64,000 nt of DNA from Aminobacter aminovorans (GTDB lineage Bacteria; Pseudomonadota; Alphaproteobacteria; Rhizobiales; Rhizobiaceae). Position numbers and translations under genes: made by a program. Positions within the stretch are counted from its first letter, which is position 1. Every line of letters starts with the position of its first letter. The stretch is from the NCBI RefSeq assembly GCF_900445235.1, contig NZ_UFSM01000001.1, forward strand, positions 1,048,501 to 1,112,500, written 5' to 3'. The notes beneath the pieces were generated by a model. That model had not been told where the DNA came from and ran no database searches. It saw nothing but the letters and a program-made list of their open reading frames with translations. Positions 1 through 7,969 of the stretch are shown here, in pieces.

Positions 1-1
1 C

Positions 2-541
2 TTCACCATGGAGCTGATGTTCGAGCGTATCCGCGCCAACGGCATGCAGGGCAAGGTCGCCATCAGCCACGCCTTTGCGCTCGGCATGAACGACTACCTT
101 CGCGTCGGCCAGTTGATCGAACAGATCGCCGAACTCGACGTCGCGATCCTGACGACGGGTGCGCCCTCGGCGACCGTGCCGTCGATCATGCGTCTCAAGC
201 AGGCTGGCGTGCGTGTTGGTGCCGGCTGCGACGGCATCCGCGACACCTGGGGGCCATGGGGCCAGCCCGACATGATCGACCGCGCCAAGGTGGTCGGCAT
301 GAAGAACGGCCTGCGCTCGGATATCGAGCTTGCGCACGTGTTGCACGTCGTCTCGCAGGGCGGCGCGGATGTGATGCGCATCGAGGGCTATGGCCTTGCC
401 CAAGGCTGCAATGCCGATCTCACGCTGTTGACGGGCGAGACGCTGGCCCATGCGGTCGTCGACGTCGCGCCGCGCCCGCTTGTCATCAAAGGTGGCCGTG
501 TCACCGCCCGCAACGGCCAGGCCACGGTGGAAATGCCATGA
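2..541 (+). CDS. Cytosine-deaminase-like amidohydrolase, 3' part (5' end outside window)
   Basis: About 180 C-terminal residues of a metal-dependent amidohydrolase of the cytosine deaminase/isopropylammelide hydrolase group; the frame is open to the window edge, so the N-terminus with the first metal ligands is missing. Visible hallmarks are an ISH metal histidine followed by AFALG, the GCDGIRDTWGPWG stretch carrying the catalytic aspartate, and the C-terminal ADLTLL strand followed by a VIKGGR composite-domain strand. It resembles the complete relative at 15060-16256 in the same positions (ISHGFVLG, GTDGTRDLWSPFG). The stop overlaps the next start as ATGA, so it is translationally coupled to the AtzA-like hydrolase and the Opp-type ATPases. 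Expected chemistry is hydrolytic deamination or amide hydrolysis of a heterocycle in the cytoplasm; the substrate is unknown. Confidence 0.85.
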   Translation, partial: FTMELMFERIRANGMQGKVAISHAFALGMNDYLRVGQLIEQIAELDVAILTTGAPSATVPSIMRLKQAGVRVGAGCDGIRDTWGPWGQPDMIDRAKVVGMKNGLRSDIELAHVLHVVSQGGADVMRIEGYGLAQGCNADLTLLTGETLAHAVVDVAPRPLVIKGGRVTARNGQATVEMP

Positions 542-2034
542 CCAGACAGGTTCTCGATACGCTCGAACTCGGCAAGCGTCCCGACGGGCGCACACTCATC
601 ACCGCCGCCTGGGTGCTCGGCCATCGCGATGGCGGGCACAGGCTGATCCCCAACGGCCAGGTCGTTGTCGATGGCGGCGAGGTCATCCATGTCGGTAGCG
701 ATTTTGCGGGCGAGGTCGCCCGCCGGATTGATTTCGGCAACGCGCTGATCAGCCCCGGCCTTGTCGATCTCGACGCGCTGTCGGATCTCGACACCACGAT
801 CCTTGGCATCGACCATCATCCGGGCTGGGCCAAGGGGCGCGTCTGGCCGCGCCATTATGTCGAAGCCGGCCCCTACGAGATGTACTCGCAGGAAGAGCTT
901 GCCTTCCAGAAACGCTTTGCCTTCGGCCAGCTGCTGCTGAACGGTATCACCACAGCTGCACCCATCGCCTCGCTGTTTTATCGCGAATGGGGCGAGACGG
1001 TTGCCGAGTTCGACGCTGCCGCCGATGCGGCCGGCGACCTCGGCCTGCGTGTCTATCTCAGCCCGGCCTATCGCGCCGGCGGCATGGTGCTCGAAGAGCC
1101 GGGCCGCATGGAAGCGGTGTTCGACGAGAAGCGCGGGCTCGCCGGCCTGCGCGATGCAGTCGACTACATCGGCCGGCAGAACGGTCGCCATGGCGACCTG
1201 GTGCGCGGCCTGCTGGTGCCGGACCGTGTCGAGACCTGCACGGAAGAGCTGTTGCGCCAGACGCAAGCCGCGGCTGCAGAACTCGGCTGCAAGATCCGCC
1301 TGCACATGGCGCAGGGCTCGATGGAGGTCGAAACCGTGCGCAAGCTGCATGGTACGACAGCACCTGTGTGGCTGGCGCGTGCCGGCTTGCTCAATGACAG
1401 GCTGATTGCTCCGCACGCCACCAACGCCACCGAGGAGGACCTCGGGCTCTATGCTGAGAATGGCGTTTCGATCGTGCACTGCCCGCTGGTCTCGGCGCGC
1501 GGCGGCAGCACGCTCAACTCGTTCTCCAAATGCAAGGAGCGCGGCATCAACATCGCGATGGGCACGGATACGACGCCCGCTGACATGCTGATGAACCTGC
1601 TTGTCGGCCTGATCGCTTGCCGCATCAACGATGGGGCCTCCGATCGTGTCCGCAGCGCCGACCTGTTCGATGCGGCAACGCTCGGCGGCGCCAAGGCGCT
1701 TGGCCGCGACGACCTGGGCAAGCTGATGCCAGGCGCGCGCGCCGACATCGCGGTCTTCGGGCTCGACGATGCGGTCATGGCGCCGTCGATCGACCCGATC
1801 ACCACGCTGGTGACAGGCGGGTCGGGCAAGGTCACACAGGCCGTGTTCGTCGACGGTCGCCTGTCGATGCGCTTCGGCGAGGTCGCAGGCATCGACATGA
1901 AGGCCGCGCGAGAGCGTGCCCAGCGCCAGTTCGACGGGCTCATCGCCAAGTATCCGGAACGCAGCTGGGGCAATCCGCCGGTTTCGGAGATCTTCCCGCC
2001 CAGCTATCCGATCGAGGTCAAAGCCAATGGCTGA
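538..2034 (+). CDS. AtzA/TrzN-like amidohydrolase lacking the H-x-H motif
   Basis: A 498-residue amidohydrolase-superfamily protein of the chlorohydrolase/deaminase type. The start is ATG 538, overlapping the previous stop as ATGA. After the PGLV strand, where relatives have H-x-H, the sequence is D79-A80-L81. The later ligand positions look intact: H256 in RLHMAQG, H293 in APHATNA and D344 in GTDTTP. The C-terminal ADIAVF and VFVDGR strands of the composite beta-sandwich are present. It is a close paralogue of 9656-11134, which has the same D-A-L change. The gene overlaps the OppD-like ATPase by 8 bases. Given the altered site it may bind one metal differently, or catalyse a different reaction from classical triazine or guanine deaminases. 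Family placement is secure, activity is not. Confidence 0.88.
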   Translation: MTRQVLDTLELGKRPDGRTLITAAWVLGHRDGGHRLIPNGQVVVDGGEVIHVGSDFAGEVARRIDFGNALISPGLVDLDALSDLDTTILGIDHHPGWAKGRVWPRHYVEAGPYEMYSQEELAFQKRFAFGQLLLNGITTAAPIASLFYREWGETVAEFDAAADAAGDLGLRVYLSPAYRAGGMVLEEPGRMEAVFDEKRGLAGLRDAVDYIGRQNGRHGDLVRGLLVPDRVETCTEELLRQTQAAAAELGCKIRLHMAQGSMEVETVRKLHGTTAPVWLARAGLLNDRLIAPHATNATEEDLGLYAENGVSIVHCPLVSARGGSTLNSFSKCKERGINIAMGTDTTPADMLMNLLVGLIACRINDGASDRVRSADLFDAATLGGAKALGRDDLGKLMPGARADIAVFGLDDAVMAPSIDPITTLVTGGSGKVTQAVFVDGRLSMRFGEVAGIDMKAARERAQRQFDGLIAKYPERSWGNPPVSEIFPPSYPIEVKANG

Positions 2035-3010
2035 AGTCGACAAACCCGTACTCGAGGTTCGTAACCTCAGGGTCGAATTCCCGAGCCGCCGAGGCGTGGC
2101 AACCGCGCTTTCCAACGTCAGCCTGTCGATACGCCCGGGCGAAATCCTCGGGGTCGTCGGCGAATCCGGTGCCGGCAAATCGATGACCGGCCTAGCGATC
2201 CAGGGCCTGCTCGAACGTCCCGGCCATATCGCCGAAGGCGAGATATGGCTCGCCGATCGTCGCATCGACAATCTCGACGACCGCGCGATGGAGAAAATCC
2301 GCGGCCGCGAGATCGGCGCCATCTTCCAGGACCCGCTCACCTCGCTCAATCCGCTCTTCACTGTCGGTGCGCAGCTGACGGAGACCATCCGCCAGCATCT
2401 CGGCATGGGCAAGGCGGAGGCGAGGGCACGCGCGATCTCGCTGCTCAAGGACGTCGGCATCCCGTCGCCCGAAGATCGCTTCAGCCAGTATCCGCATCAG
2501 TTCTCGGGCGGCATGCGCCAGCGCGTGGTGATTGCGCTTGCGCTCGCCGCCTCGCCCAAGCTGATCATCGCCGATGAGCCGACCACCGCGCTCGACGTGT
2601 CGATCCAGGCCCAGATCACCTCACTGCTGCGCAAGCTGTGCAAGGAGAAGCGGACAGCGGTCATGCTTGTCACGCACGACATGGGCGTCATTGCCGAAAC
2701 GGCGGATCGGATTGCCGTGTTGTATGCCGGCCGTCTTGTCGAAATCGGGCCAGTCGAACAGGTGCTGAGCGCACCGACACATCCTTATACACGCGGACTT
2801 ATGGCCTCCATTCCGGAGCTGGGCGCGCGCGTCAAGCACCTGAACCAGATCGATGGCTCGATGCCGCGGCTCGATGCCGTTCCAACTGGCTGCGCTTTCA
2901 ATCCGCGCTGCAAGGAGGCAGGGCCGCGTTGCGTGCGGGAGCGGCCAGACCTGTTGCCGGTGGGTGCCGGCGCCAGCGCCTGCTGGCTGAATGCGGGAGG
3001 AACAGCATGA
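2027..3010 (+). CDS. Oligopeptide/dipeptide-type ABC transporter ATP-binding protein (OppD/DppD-like)
   Basis: A 327-residue cytoplasmic ATPase. Walker A is GESGAGKS, the ABC signature is FSGGMRQR, Walker B ends IIADEPT, and the switch histidine lies in VTHDMG. The C-terminal oligopeptide-transporter extension carries the Cys-rich GCAFNPRC stretch seen in OppD/DppD. The start ATG 2027 lies inside the end of the preceding hydrolase gene, and the stop overlaps the OppF-like start (ATGA at 3007), so the two ATPases are co-translated. It should energise uptake of the substrate handled by the neighbouring hydrolases. No permease gene of this transporter is in the window; the pair probably lies upstream of base 1. 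The binding protein is likely 7970-9538. Confidence 0.95.
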   Translation: MAEVDKPVLEVRNLRVEFPSRRGVATALSNVSLSIRPGEILGVVGESGAGKSMTGLAIQGLLERPGHIAEGEIWLADRRIDNLDDRAMEKIRGREIGAIFQDPLTSLNPLFTVGAQLTETIRQHLGMGKAEARARAISLLKDVGIPSPEDRFSQYPHQFSGGMRQRVVIALALAASPKLIIADEPTTALDVSIQAQITSLLRKLCKEKRTAVMLVTHDMGVIAETADRIAVLYAGRLVEIGPVEQVLSAPTHPYTRGLMASIPELGARVKHLNQIDGSMPRLDAVPTGCAFNPRCKEAGPRCVRERPDLLPVGAGASACWLNAGGTA

Positions 3011-3987
3011 CCGTCATGTCGACACAGAAGACGCAGGCGCTCCGCGTCGAGGGACTCGTCAAGACATTCGACGTCTCCGCGCCATGGCTCAACCGCGTCG
3101 TCGAGCGCAAGCCGCGCCAGTACCTGCAGGCCGTCAGCGACATCAGCTTCGAAGTTCCGCTGGGCGGCTGCCTCAGCCTCGTCGGCGAAAGCGGCTGCGG
3201 TAAGTCGACCGTCGCGCGCCTGGTAACTGGCCTCTACAAGGCAAATAGCGGCGAGATGCGTTTTGCGCAGGGCGCGGATGGCAAGCCGCTGTCGGCCCAA
3301 ATGATCTTCCAGGACCCTTACGCTTCGCTCAATCCGCGCTGGCGCGTGAAGAACATCATCGCCGAGCCGCTGCGCGAGTTGAAGCTGCGCAACACCGCAG
3401 CTGAGGTCAACGAGCGGGTGGTGGAACTGCTCAAGACCGTCGGCCTGTCGGCCTCGGATGGCGACAAGTTCCCGCATGAATTCTCCGGTGGCCAGCGACA
3501 GCGAATCTCGATCGCGCGTGCCCTGGCAAGCGAGCCACGCTTCCTGGTCTGCGACGAGCCGACATCGGCGCTGGACGTGTCGGTGCAGGCCCAGGTGCTC
3601 AACCTGATGCGGCGGCTGCAGGACGAGTTCGGCCTGACCTACCTGTTCATCAGTCATGACATGAGTGTGGTCCGGCACATGTCCGACCGCATTGCGGTCA
3701 TGTATCTCGGCCGCATCGTCGAGGAAGGCGAGACCGAGGCACTCTTTGCCAATCCGCGCCATCCCTACACGCGGCTGCTGCTGGAAACGATCCCGAACGT
3801 CAAGCATCCGCACCGGGATCGCGTCGTTGCGGGCGGTGAGGTGCCGAGTCCGCTCAAGCCCCCGTCGGGTTGTCCATTCCATCCGCGATGCCCGATGGCC
3901 ACCGCGCGCTGCTCGTCAGAGCTCCCGGCGGTACGCACGCTCGCGGGCGGAACCCGTGTCGCATGTCACCTCGTGACCGACGAATGA
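3007..3987 (+). CDS. Oligopeptide/dipeptide-type ABC transporter ATP-binding protein (OppF/DppF-like)
   Basis: A 326-residue partner ATPase of the 2027-3010 product. Walker A is GESGCGKS, the signature FSGGQRQR, Walker [11 protein letters not shown], and the H-loop ISHDMS. The long N-terminal segment before Walker A and the C-terminal PSGCPFHPRCP stretch are typical of OppF/DppF. The start ATG 3007 overlaps the OppD-like stop by four bases. It is the last gene of the rightward operon; the GntR repressor gene converges on it 16 bases downstream. Substrate specificity of such systems extends beyond peptides to nickel, sugars and heterocycles, so the peptide name should not be taken literally here. 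Confidence 0.95.
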   Translation: MTVMSTQKTQALRVEGLVKTFDVSAPWLNRVVERKPRQYLQAVSDISFEVPLGGCLSLVGESGCGKSTVARLVTGLYKANSGEMRFAQGADGKPLSAQMIFQDPYASLNPRWRVKNIIAEPLRELKLRNTAAEVNERVVELLKTVGLSASDGDKFPHEFSGGQRQRISIARALASEPRFLVCDEPTSALDVSVQAQVLNLMRRLQDEFGLTYLFISHDMSVVRHMSDRIAVMYLGRIVEEGETEALFANPRHPYTRLLLETIPNVKHPHRDRVVAGGEVPSPLKPPSGCPFHPRCPMATARCSSELPAVRTLAGGTRVACHLVTDE

Positions 3988-4003
3988 CGATGAGGGATAT
4001 GGA

Positions 4004-4681
4004 CTATGCCAGGGCGGCCTTGAGGTCATGCGACATGTCGCGGACTTCCCTGAGGTCCAGCTCGGACTCGACATGGTCGAGGTGATGCTCCATCAGCCGC
4101 GAGGCCTTCTCGACATCGCCAGCGGTGATAGCCTCGACGATCTCGTCATGTTCGTCCGGTCCGCAGTTGAAGCGTGCCGTATTGCGATACACGGCAGTGA
4201 TCAGCGACGTGCGCGAGATCAGGTCGCGCATCATGCCGAACAGGAAGTCCGAGCCGGAGAGTTCGGCGAGCAGGAGGTGGAAGCCTCCGGACAGTTTGAT
4301 GATGTCGGTGGTGGCGTCATTGGCGTTTGCAACCCTCTCGCGCGCGACATGGCTGCGCAACCTGGCGACATCGGCCTTCGACCTCGACCTGCAGATGTGC
4401 TCGATGACGCATCGCTCTACCGAACGGCGCACGAAGAACACGTCCCGGGCCTCGTCGACCGACGGCTGGCACACGAAAGCGCCGCGATTGGGGATGATCG
4501 TCACAAGCCCTTCGCGCTCGAGCGCCGTCAGGGCCTGGCGAATACGCGCGCGGCTGACGTCGAAGATTTCAGCCAGTTGGCCTTCCTTGAGCTGGACGCC
4601 CGGACGCAACCGGCGCTCGGCAATCGAAAGCCATACTTTTTCGACAATCTGTTGCGTCGAAACGCTTGCTTGTTCGGTCAT
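4004..4681 (-). CDS. GntR-family transcriptional regulator, FCD (FadR) subfamily
   Basis: A 225-residue regulator. The start is ATG at 4681: an AGGAGG lies nine bases upstream in the coding sense, whereas the longer reading frame from 4717 has no such site. Residues about 10-75 form the GntR winged helix (QLAEIFDVSRARIRQAL recognition helix, REGLVTIIPNRGAFV wing). The rest is the all-helical FCD ligand domain with the FHLLLAELSGSDFL and HHLDHVESEL helices holding the usual metal/ligand histidines. It lies divergently from the flavin reductase/racemase genes and downstream of the hydrolase/ATPase operon, so it is the natural local repressor. Matching TGACAATC sites lie upstream of 4819 and 7970. 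Confidence 0.95.
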   Translation of the reverse strand: MTEQASVSTQQIVEKVWLSIAERRLRPGVQLKEGQLAEIFDVSRARIRQALTALEREGLVTIIPNRGAFVCQPSVDEARDVFFVRRSVERCVIEHICRSRSKADVARLRSHVARERVANANDATTDIIKLSGGFHLLLAELSGSDFLFGMMRDLISRTSLITAVYRNTARFNCGPDEHDEIVEAITAGDVEKASRLMEHHLDHVESELDLREVRDMSHDLKAALA

Positions 4682-4729
4682 GAAGCGCTGCCTCCTGCGA
4701 AGGCCGACATTCGTCATGGACAGTTAAAA

Positions 4730-4788
4730 GTCAACATTCCAATAAATTACCCGAATCCCATTTTGCTGACAATCTAGTATAAAATTGT
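4730..4788. promoter_or_regulatory. Candidate GntR operator region between the repressor and 4819
   Basis: In the short divergent gap there is GTCAACA at 4730-4736, TTGCTGACAATC at 4763-4774 and ATTGT at 4784-4788, forming an ACAAT/ATTGT dyad. The TTGCTGACAATC word is almost identical to TTGTTGACAATC at 7905-7916, upstream of the binding-protein gene. FCD regulators commonly bind such short GT/AC-rich dyads. The assignment is inference from the shared word and location. Confidence 0.4.
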
Positions 4789-4818
4789 GTACCAAGCGGT
4801 TCGGATTTGAGAGGGCAT

Positions 4819-5454
4819 ATGGAGTTCGATTTCACGAAGCTGGAGATGGAAAGCCGCTATCGCCTGCTGACCAATTTCATTGGTCCGCGGCCGATCGCGC
4901 TCGTCACCACGCGCGCGGCCACGGGGCGCAGCAATGCGGCACCGATGAGCTTCTTCAACGTTTTCTCGCACGAGCCGCCGATCGTCGTGCTGGGCATCCA
5001 GCCGCGCGCCACCGGCGAGGACAAGGACACCGTGGTCAACATCCGCCGTACCGGCGAGTTCGTGGTCAACATGGTGGACATGGCCCTGTCGCAGCAGATG
5101 CTCGTTTGCGGCCTGGGCTTCGAAAGTGATGTCGACGAACTCGAGATGGCCGGGCTGCCCACCGCTCGCGGTGCCCAGATCGACGTCGACTACGTGACCA
5201 ATGCGCCATGCGCGTTCGAATGCCGTGTCGAGCGGCTTATCGAATATCCGCGTCGCCTGCTCGTCCTGGGCGAAGTGGTGCACATGCATGTGCGCCGCGA
5301 CTGCCTCGACGAGGCAGGGCGCTATGTAAACCCCGAAGTCTACCAGCCGATCGCCCGGCTTCACGCAGACAACTACATCACCTCCGACCGCCAGTTCGTG
5401 CTCAAGGCCCCGGCGATCGCGGATGTACTCAAGGCAAACGAACGCGGCGAGTAG
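4819..5454 (+). CDS. Flavin reductase-like, FMN-binding split-barrel protein
   Basis: A 211-residue protein of the flavin reductase-like domain family. The ATG at 4819 is preferred, with GAGAGGG just upstream; a TTG at 4807 is in frame. The fold's signature is clear: RPIALVTT near residue 30, NAAPMSFFNVFSHEPP as the flavin-phosphate loop, then VNIRRTGEFVVNMV. Family members reduce or bind FMN, and some act with a partner oxygenase. No partner monooxygenase is adjacent. It sits in a short operon with the racemase-like gene (11-base gap), divergent from the GntR gene. It may therefore be induced by the same substrate; its exact role is unknown. Confidence 0.85.
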   Translation: MEFDFTKLEMESRYRLLTNFIGPRPIALVTTRAATGRSNAAPMSFFNVFSHEPPIVVLGIQPRATGEDKDTVVNIRRTGEFVVNMVDMALSQQMLVCGLGFESDVDELEMAGLPTARGAQIDVDYVTNAPCAFECRVERLIEYPRRLLVLGEVVHMHVRRDCLDEAGRYVNPEVYQPIARLHADNYITSDRQFVLKAPAIADVLKANERGE

Positions 5455-5465
5455 GATCCCAAAAA

Positions 5466-6212
5466 GTGCATATCCGCCTGATCAATCCAAATTCGACCGC
5501 TTCCATGACCAACCAGGCTCTGGAAAGCGCGCTGCGCGTTGCAAACGCGGCGACGCATGTGAGCGCCGTCAATCCGACCAGAACGCCGGTCAGCATCGAA
5601 GGCAGTGCCGACGAGGCGCTGGCCGTGCCAGACATGCTGTCGGAAATCCGCAAGGGCGAGGGTGAGGGCGTCGACGCTTACGTGATCGCCTGTTTCGACG
5701 ATCCCGGCCTGCATGCCGCCCGCGAAGTTGCCAAGGGACCGGTGATCGGCATCTGCCAGGCGGCCGTCCAGGTGGCCATGACCATCAGCCGTCGGTTCTC
5801 TGTAGTCACCACGCTGCCGCGTTCGGTGCCGATCATCGAGGACATCGTCCAGGCCTATGGCGCCGGGCACCATTGCCGTGCCGTGCATGCCATCGACCTG
5901 CCGGTGCTCGGGCTCGAGGAAGATCCCGAGACGGCCGAGCGCCTGCTCATCGAGACGATCGAGCGGGCAAAGCTCTATGATCGGGCCGAGGCGATCATCC
6001 TCGGCTGCGCCGGCATGTCGAACCTGTGTGACCGACTGGCAAAGGCAACGGGCGTGCCTGTCATCGATGGGGTCACCGCCGCCCTCAAGATCGCGGAGGC
6101 GCTTGTCGGTGCTGGCTACGCCACGTCGAAGGTCAACGCCTATGATTTTCCACGTCAGAAAGGGCCGGCGATTGCTGACACCGATCCCCAGCTGAGAGCG
6201 GCGAACAGCTAG
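5466..6212 (+). CDS. Hydantoin/allantoin racemase-like protein (Asp/Glu racemase superfamily)
   Basis: A 248-residue Asp/Glu/hydantoin racemase-superfamily enzyme. The start is GTG 5466, giving the family's typical N-terminus IRLINPNSTASMT; the AGGA at 5454-5457 is a suitable ribosome site. Both catalytic cysteines are visible: C76 in IACFDDPG and C181 in ILGCAGM. These cysteines interconvert enantiomers of hydantoin-type rings, including allantoin. Its place beside several amidohydrolases and an ABC importer suggests racemising a ring intermediate so that a stereospecific hydrolase can open it. The substrate is inferred, not shown. A strong bidirectional terminator follows. Confidence 0.85.
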   Translation: MHIRLINPNSTASMTNQALESALRVANAATHVSAVNPTRTPVSIEGSADEALAVPDMLSEIRKGEGEGVDAYVIACFDDPGLHAAREVAKGPVIGICQAAVQVAMTISRRFSVVTTLPRSVPIIEDIVQAYGAGHHCRAVHAIDLPVLGLEEDPETAERLLIETIERAKLYDRAEAIILGCAGMSNLCDRLAKATGVPVIDGVTAALKIAEALVGAGYATSKVNAYDFPRQKGPAIADTDPQLRAANS

Positions 6213-6225
6213 CGCCGTAGACGAC

Positions 6226-6250
6226 AAAGGGGCCCCTCGGGCCCCTTTTG
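6226..6250. terminator. Bidirectional intrinsic terminator between convergent genes
   Basis: A perfect 10-bp stem AAAGGGGCCC / GGGCCCCTTT with a CTC loop at 6226-6248, followed by T residues on the + strand and flanked by A residues for the opposite strand. It separates the racemase gene from the convergent amidohydrolase gene, so it can end transcription from both sides. Confidence 0.85.
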
Positions 6251-6301
6251 CTTTGGTGGATGGTGGCTGCTTGCTTCTGCAGACCGCCATGGATGCCGGC
6301 C

Positions 6302-7777
6302 TTACAGAACCGGCGGTGCCGGCGGTACCACTGGCTCCTCGAAGGTGCGGTAGAGCTTGCCCCAGGCGGGGTCGTGCATATGCGCCCGGAGACCGGCGCG
6401 TTCGACAAGGGCCTGCGCCTCGCCTTCGCCGAAATCGAGCGCCTGCTCCATATCGGTGGTCAGCACCTTGGTGCCTTCCATCAGGATCTTGCCGTCGACG
6501 ATGACGGTGTCGACGTCGCTGCCGAGCACCTGCTGGACCAGCCGGTGAACGACCATCCAGTTCGGCGTCAGATGCGGCTGGCGCATGTTGATGATGGCGA
6601 TGTCGGCCTTCTTGCCGACCTCCAGCGAGCCGATCTCGTGATCCATGCCGAGGGCGCGGGCGGCATCGATGGTGATCATCTCGAACATCTTGCCTGGCGG
6701 CAGCAAATAGCGGTCGTGGTTGTGCAGCAGATGCTGCGTGTATTGAGCGAGCCGCGCCATCTGGAACATGTCGAAGTGGCGGCCGGGGGAGACGCCGTCG
6801 GAAGTGACCGCGACAGGCACGCCCTTGGAGATCATGTCGAGGATCGGCGTCGAACGTCCGGGTGGGGCGTGGGTGACGAAAGTGCCCGTCTCGGCCAGAA
6901 TGTCGACCTCTTCATGCGATATGCCCCAACAGTGCTGCAGGTGCACGTCTGGTCCGAGGATGGCGTTTTCCCTGTCCTGGAAGGCCATGCGGATCTGGCC
7001 GGCGAAGGCGTCGGAGTGGATACGAACACCCCATTTGCGCGCCGTCTCGCGCACGCGGCGGGCCTGCATGCGGTCGTTGTCGGTGAGCTTGACCGCCCGA
7101 TCGGGCGTCGTCGTGTTGGAGGGGTCGAGCGACGGCACGATGGTGAAGGGCGTCAGGAACACGTTGATGCGGCCGTCTGCGCTACCGTTCAGCTCCTGGA
7201 TTGTCGCTTCCGCCCCTTCGATCATCTCCTCGAACGAGATTTGGCGCCGTTCCGGCTTGCCGCTCTCCCAACGTGTCACCGGATGCGGCCAGGGCAGGCC
7301 GGCCGGGCCGACACAGATCACCTCGCGCAGGCCGATCTCGCCATAGGCCTTGGCGTGGTTGCTGGCGAAGACCGGGTCATCGCTGCGCGGCATGGACGAG
7401 ATGATGCTGACGCCTGTCGTGACGCCGGCGCGTAGCCGCTCCAGGCCGGACACCAGGCCGTCCGCATACCAGTAGTCGCGGGTGGTGTAGTGGTAATAGG
7501 TCGGCGTGACGATCTGCATCCACATCGCGTTGGTGTCCGCCGCGATGCTGCGGATCAGCACGTGCCCGGCATGGCCGTGGGCGTCGATGAGGCCGGGAAT
7601 GATCAGCTTGCCGCGGCAGTCGACAATCTTCTTGTCCTGATGCCGCGGTTCGAGTTCGCTCGCCGATCCAATGTCGACAATCCTGTCATCCCTGATCGCG
7701 ATTGCGCCATCTTCGATGATGCGCCGCTCGGGGTCGACGGTGACGATGGTTCCATGCAGCAGCAGCAGGTCGCTCAT
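6302..7777 (-). CDS. Amidohydrolase, AtzA/TrzN/SsnA-like, with intact metal site
   Basis: A 491-residue metal-dependent hydrolase. The start is ATG 7777, preceded by GGAGGAAAAA; a longer frame to 7843 has no ribosome site. Metal ligands are complete: H67-G-H69 after PGLIDA, the histidine in RIHSDAF, the histidine in LQHCWG and the aspartate in TSDG. The C-terminal ADIAII strand completes the composite domain. It probably deaminates or dechlorinates a heterocycle in the cytoplasm. Unlike the two D-A-L paralogues on either side it should be a conventional enzyme. It is transcribed alone, divergently from the family-5 binding protein, so it may share the operator at 7895-7916. Confidence 0.9.
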   Translation of the reverse strand: MSDLLLLHGTIVTVDPERRIIEDGAIAIRDDRIVDIGSASELEPRHQDKKIVDCRGKLIIPGLIDAHGHAGHVLIRSIAADTNAMWMQIVTPTYYHYTTRDYWYADGLVSGLERLRAGVTTGVSIISSMPRSDDPVFASNHAKAYGEIGLREVICVGPAGLPWPHPVTRWESGKPERRQISFEEMIEGAEATIQELNGSADGRINVFLTPFTIVPSLDPSNTTTPDRAVKLTDNDRMQARRVRETARKWGVRIHSDAFAGQIRMAFQDRENAILGPDVHLQHCWGISHEEVDILAETGTFVTHAPPGRSTPILDMISKGVPVAVTSDGVSPGRHFDMFQMARLAQYTQHLLHNHDRYLLPPGKMFEMITIDAARALGMDHEIGSLEVGKKADIAIINMRQPHLTPNWMVVHRLVQQVLGSDVDTVIVDGKILMEGTKVLTTDMEQALDFGEGEAQALVERAGLRAHMHDPAWGKLYRTFEEPVVPPAPPVL

Positions 7778-7894
7778 GCGGTTTTTCCTCCATTTCCGCT
7801 GGCCGCCGGCCTTCTGGCAGCCCGTCGGTTGGCTCGACACCACATGGCGCCAGCGTGACCCGACGTAATTTTGCTAGCGATTCAGCTAAATTGC

Positions 7895-7916
7895 GTCAAC
7901 AAGATTGTTGACAATC
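7895..7916. promoter_or_regulatory. Overlapping inverted repeats, candidate GntR operator
   Basis: GTCAACAA (7895-7902), GA, TTGTTGAC (7905-7912) is a perfect 8-bp dyad. It overlaps a second one, GATTGT-TG-ACAATC, at 7903-7916. It lies 54 bases before the binding-protein start and about 120 bases from the divergent amidohydrolase. TTGTTGACAATC nearly repeats the word at 4763-4774. The dyad is seen directly; that the nearby GntR protein binds it is inference. Confidence 0.5.
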
Positions 7917-7969
7917 CTGTCGATCAGATTGATGGTGGGTTTCAGTAAGCGCGATCCTTGGGAGGTAAA

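Noticed and set aside
388..2460. Long minus-strand open frame (690 codons) opposite the amidohydrolase gene
   Set aside because: It is antisense to 538-2034 and 2027-3010, arises from high third-position GC, and shows no recognisable domain or ribosome site.
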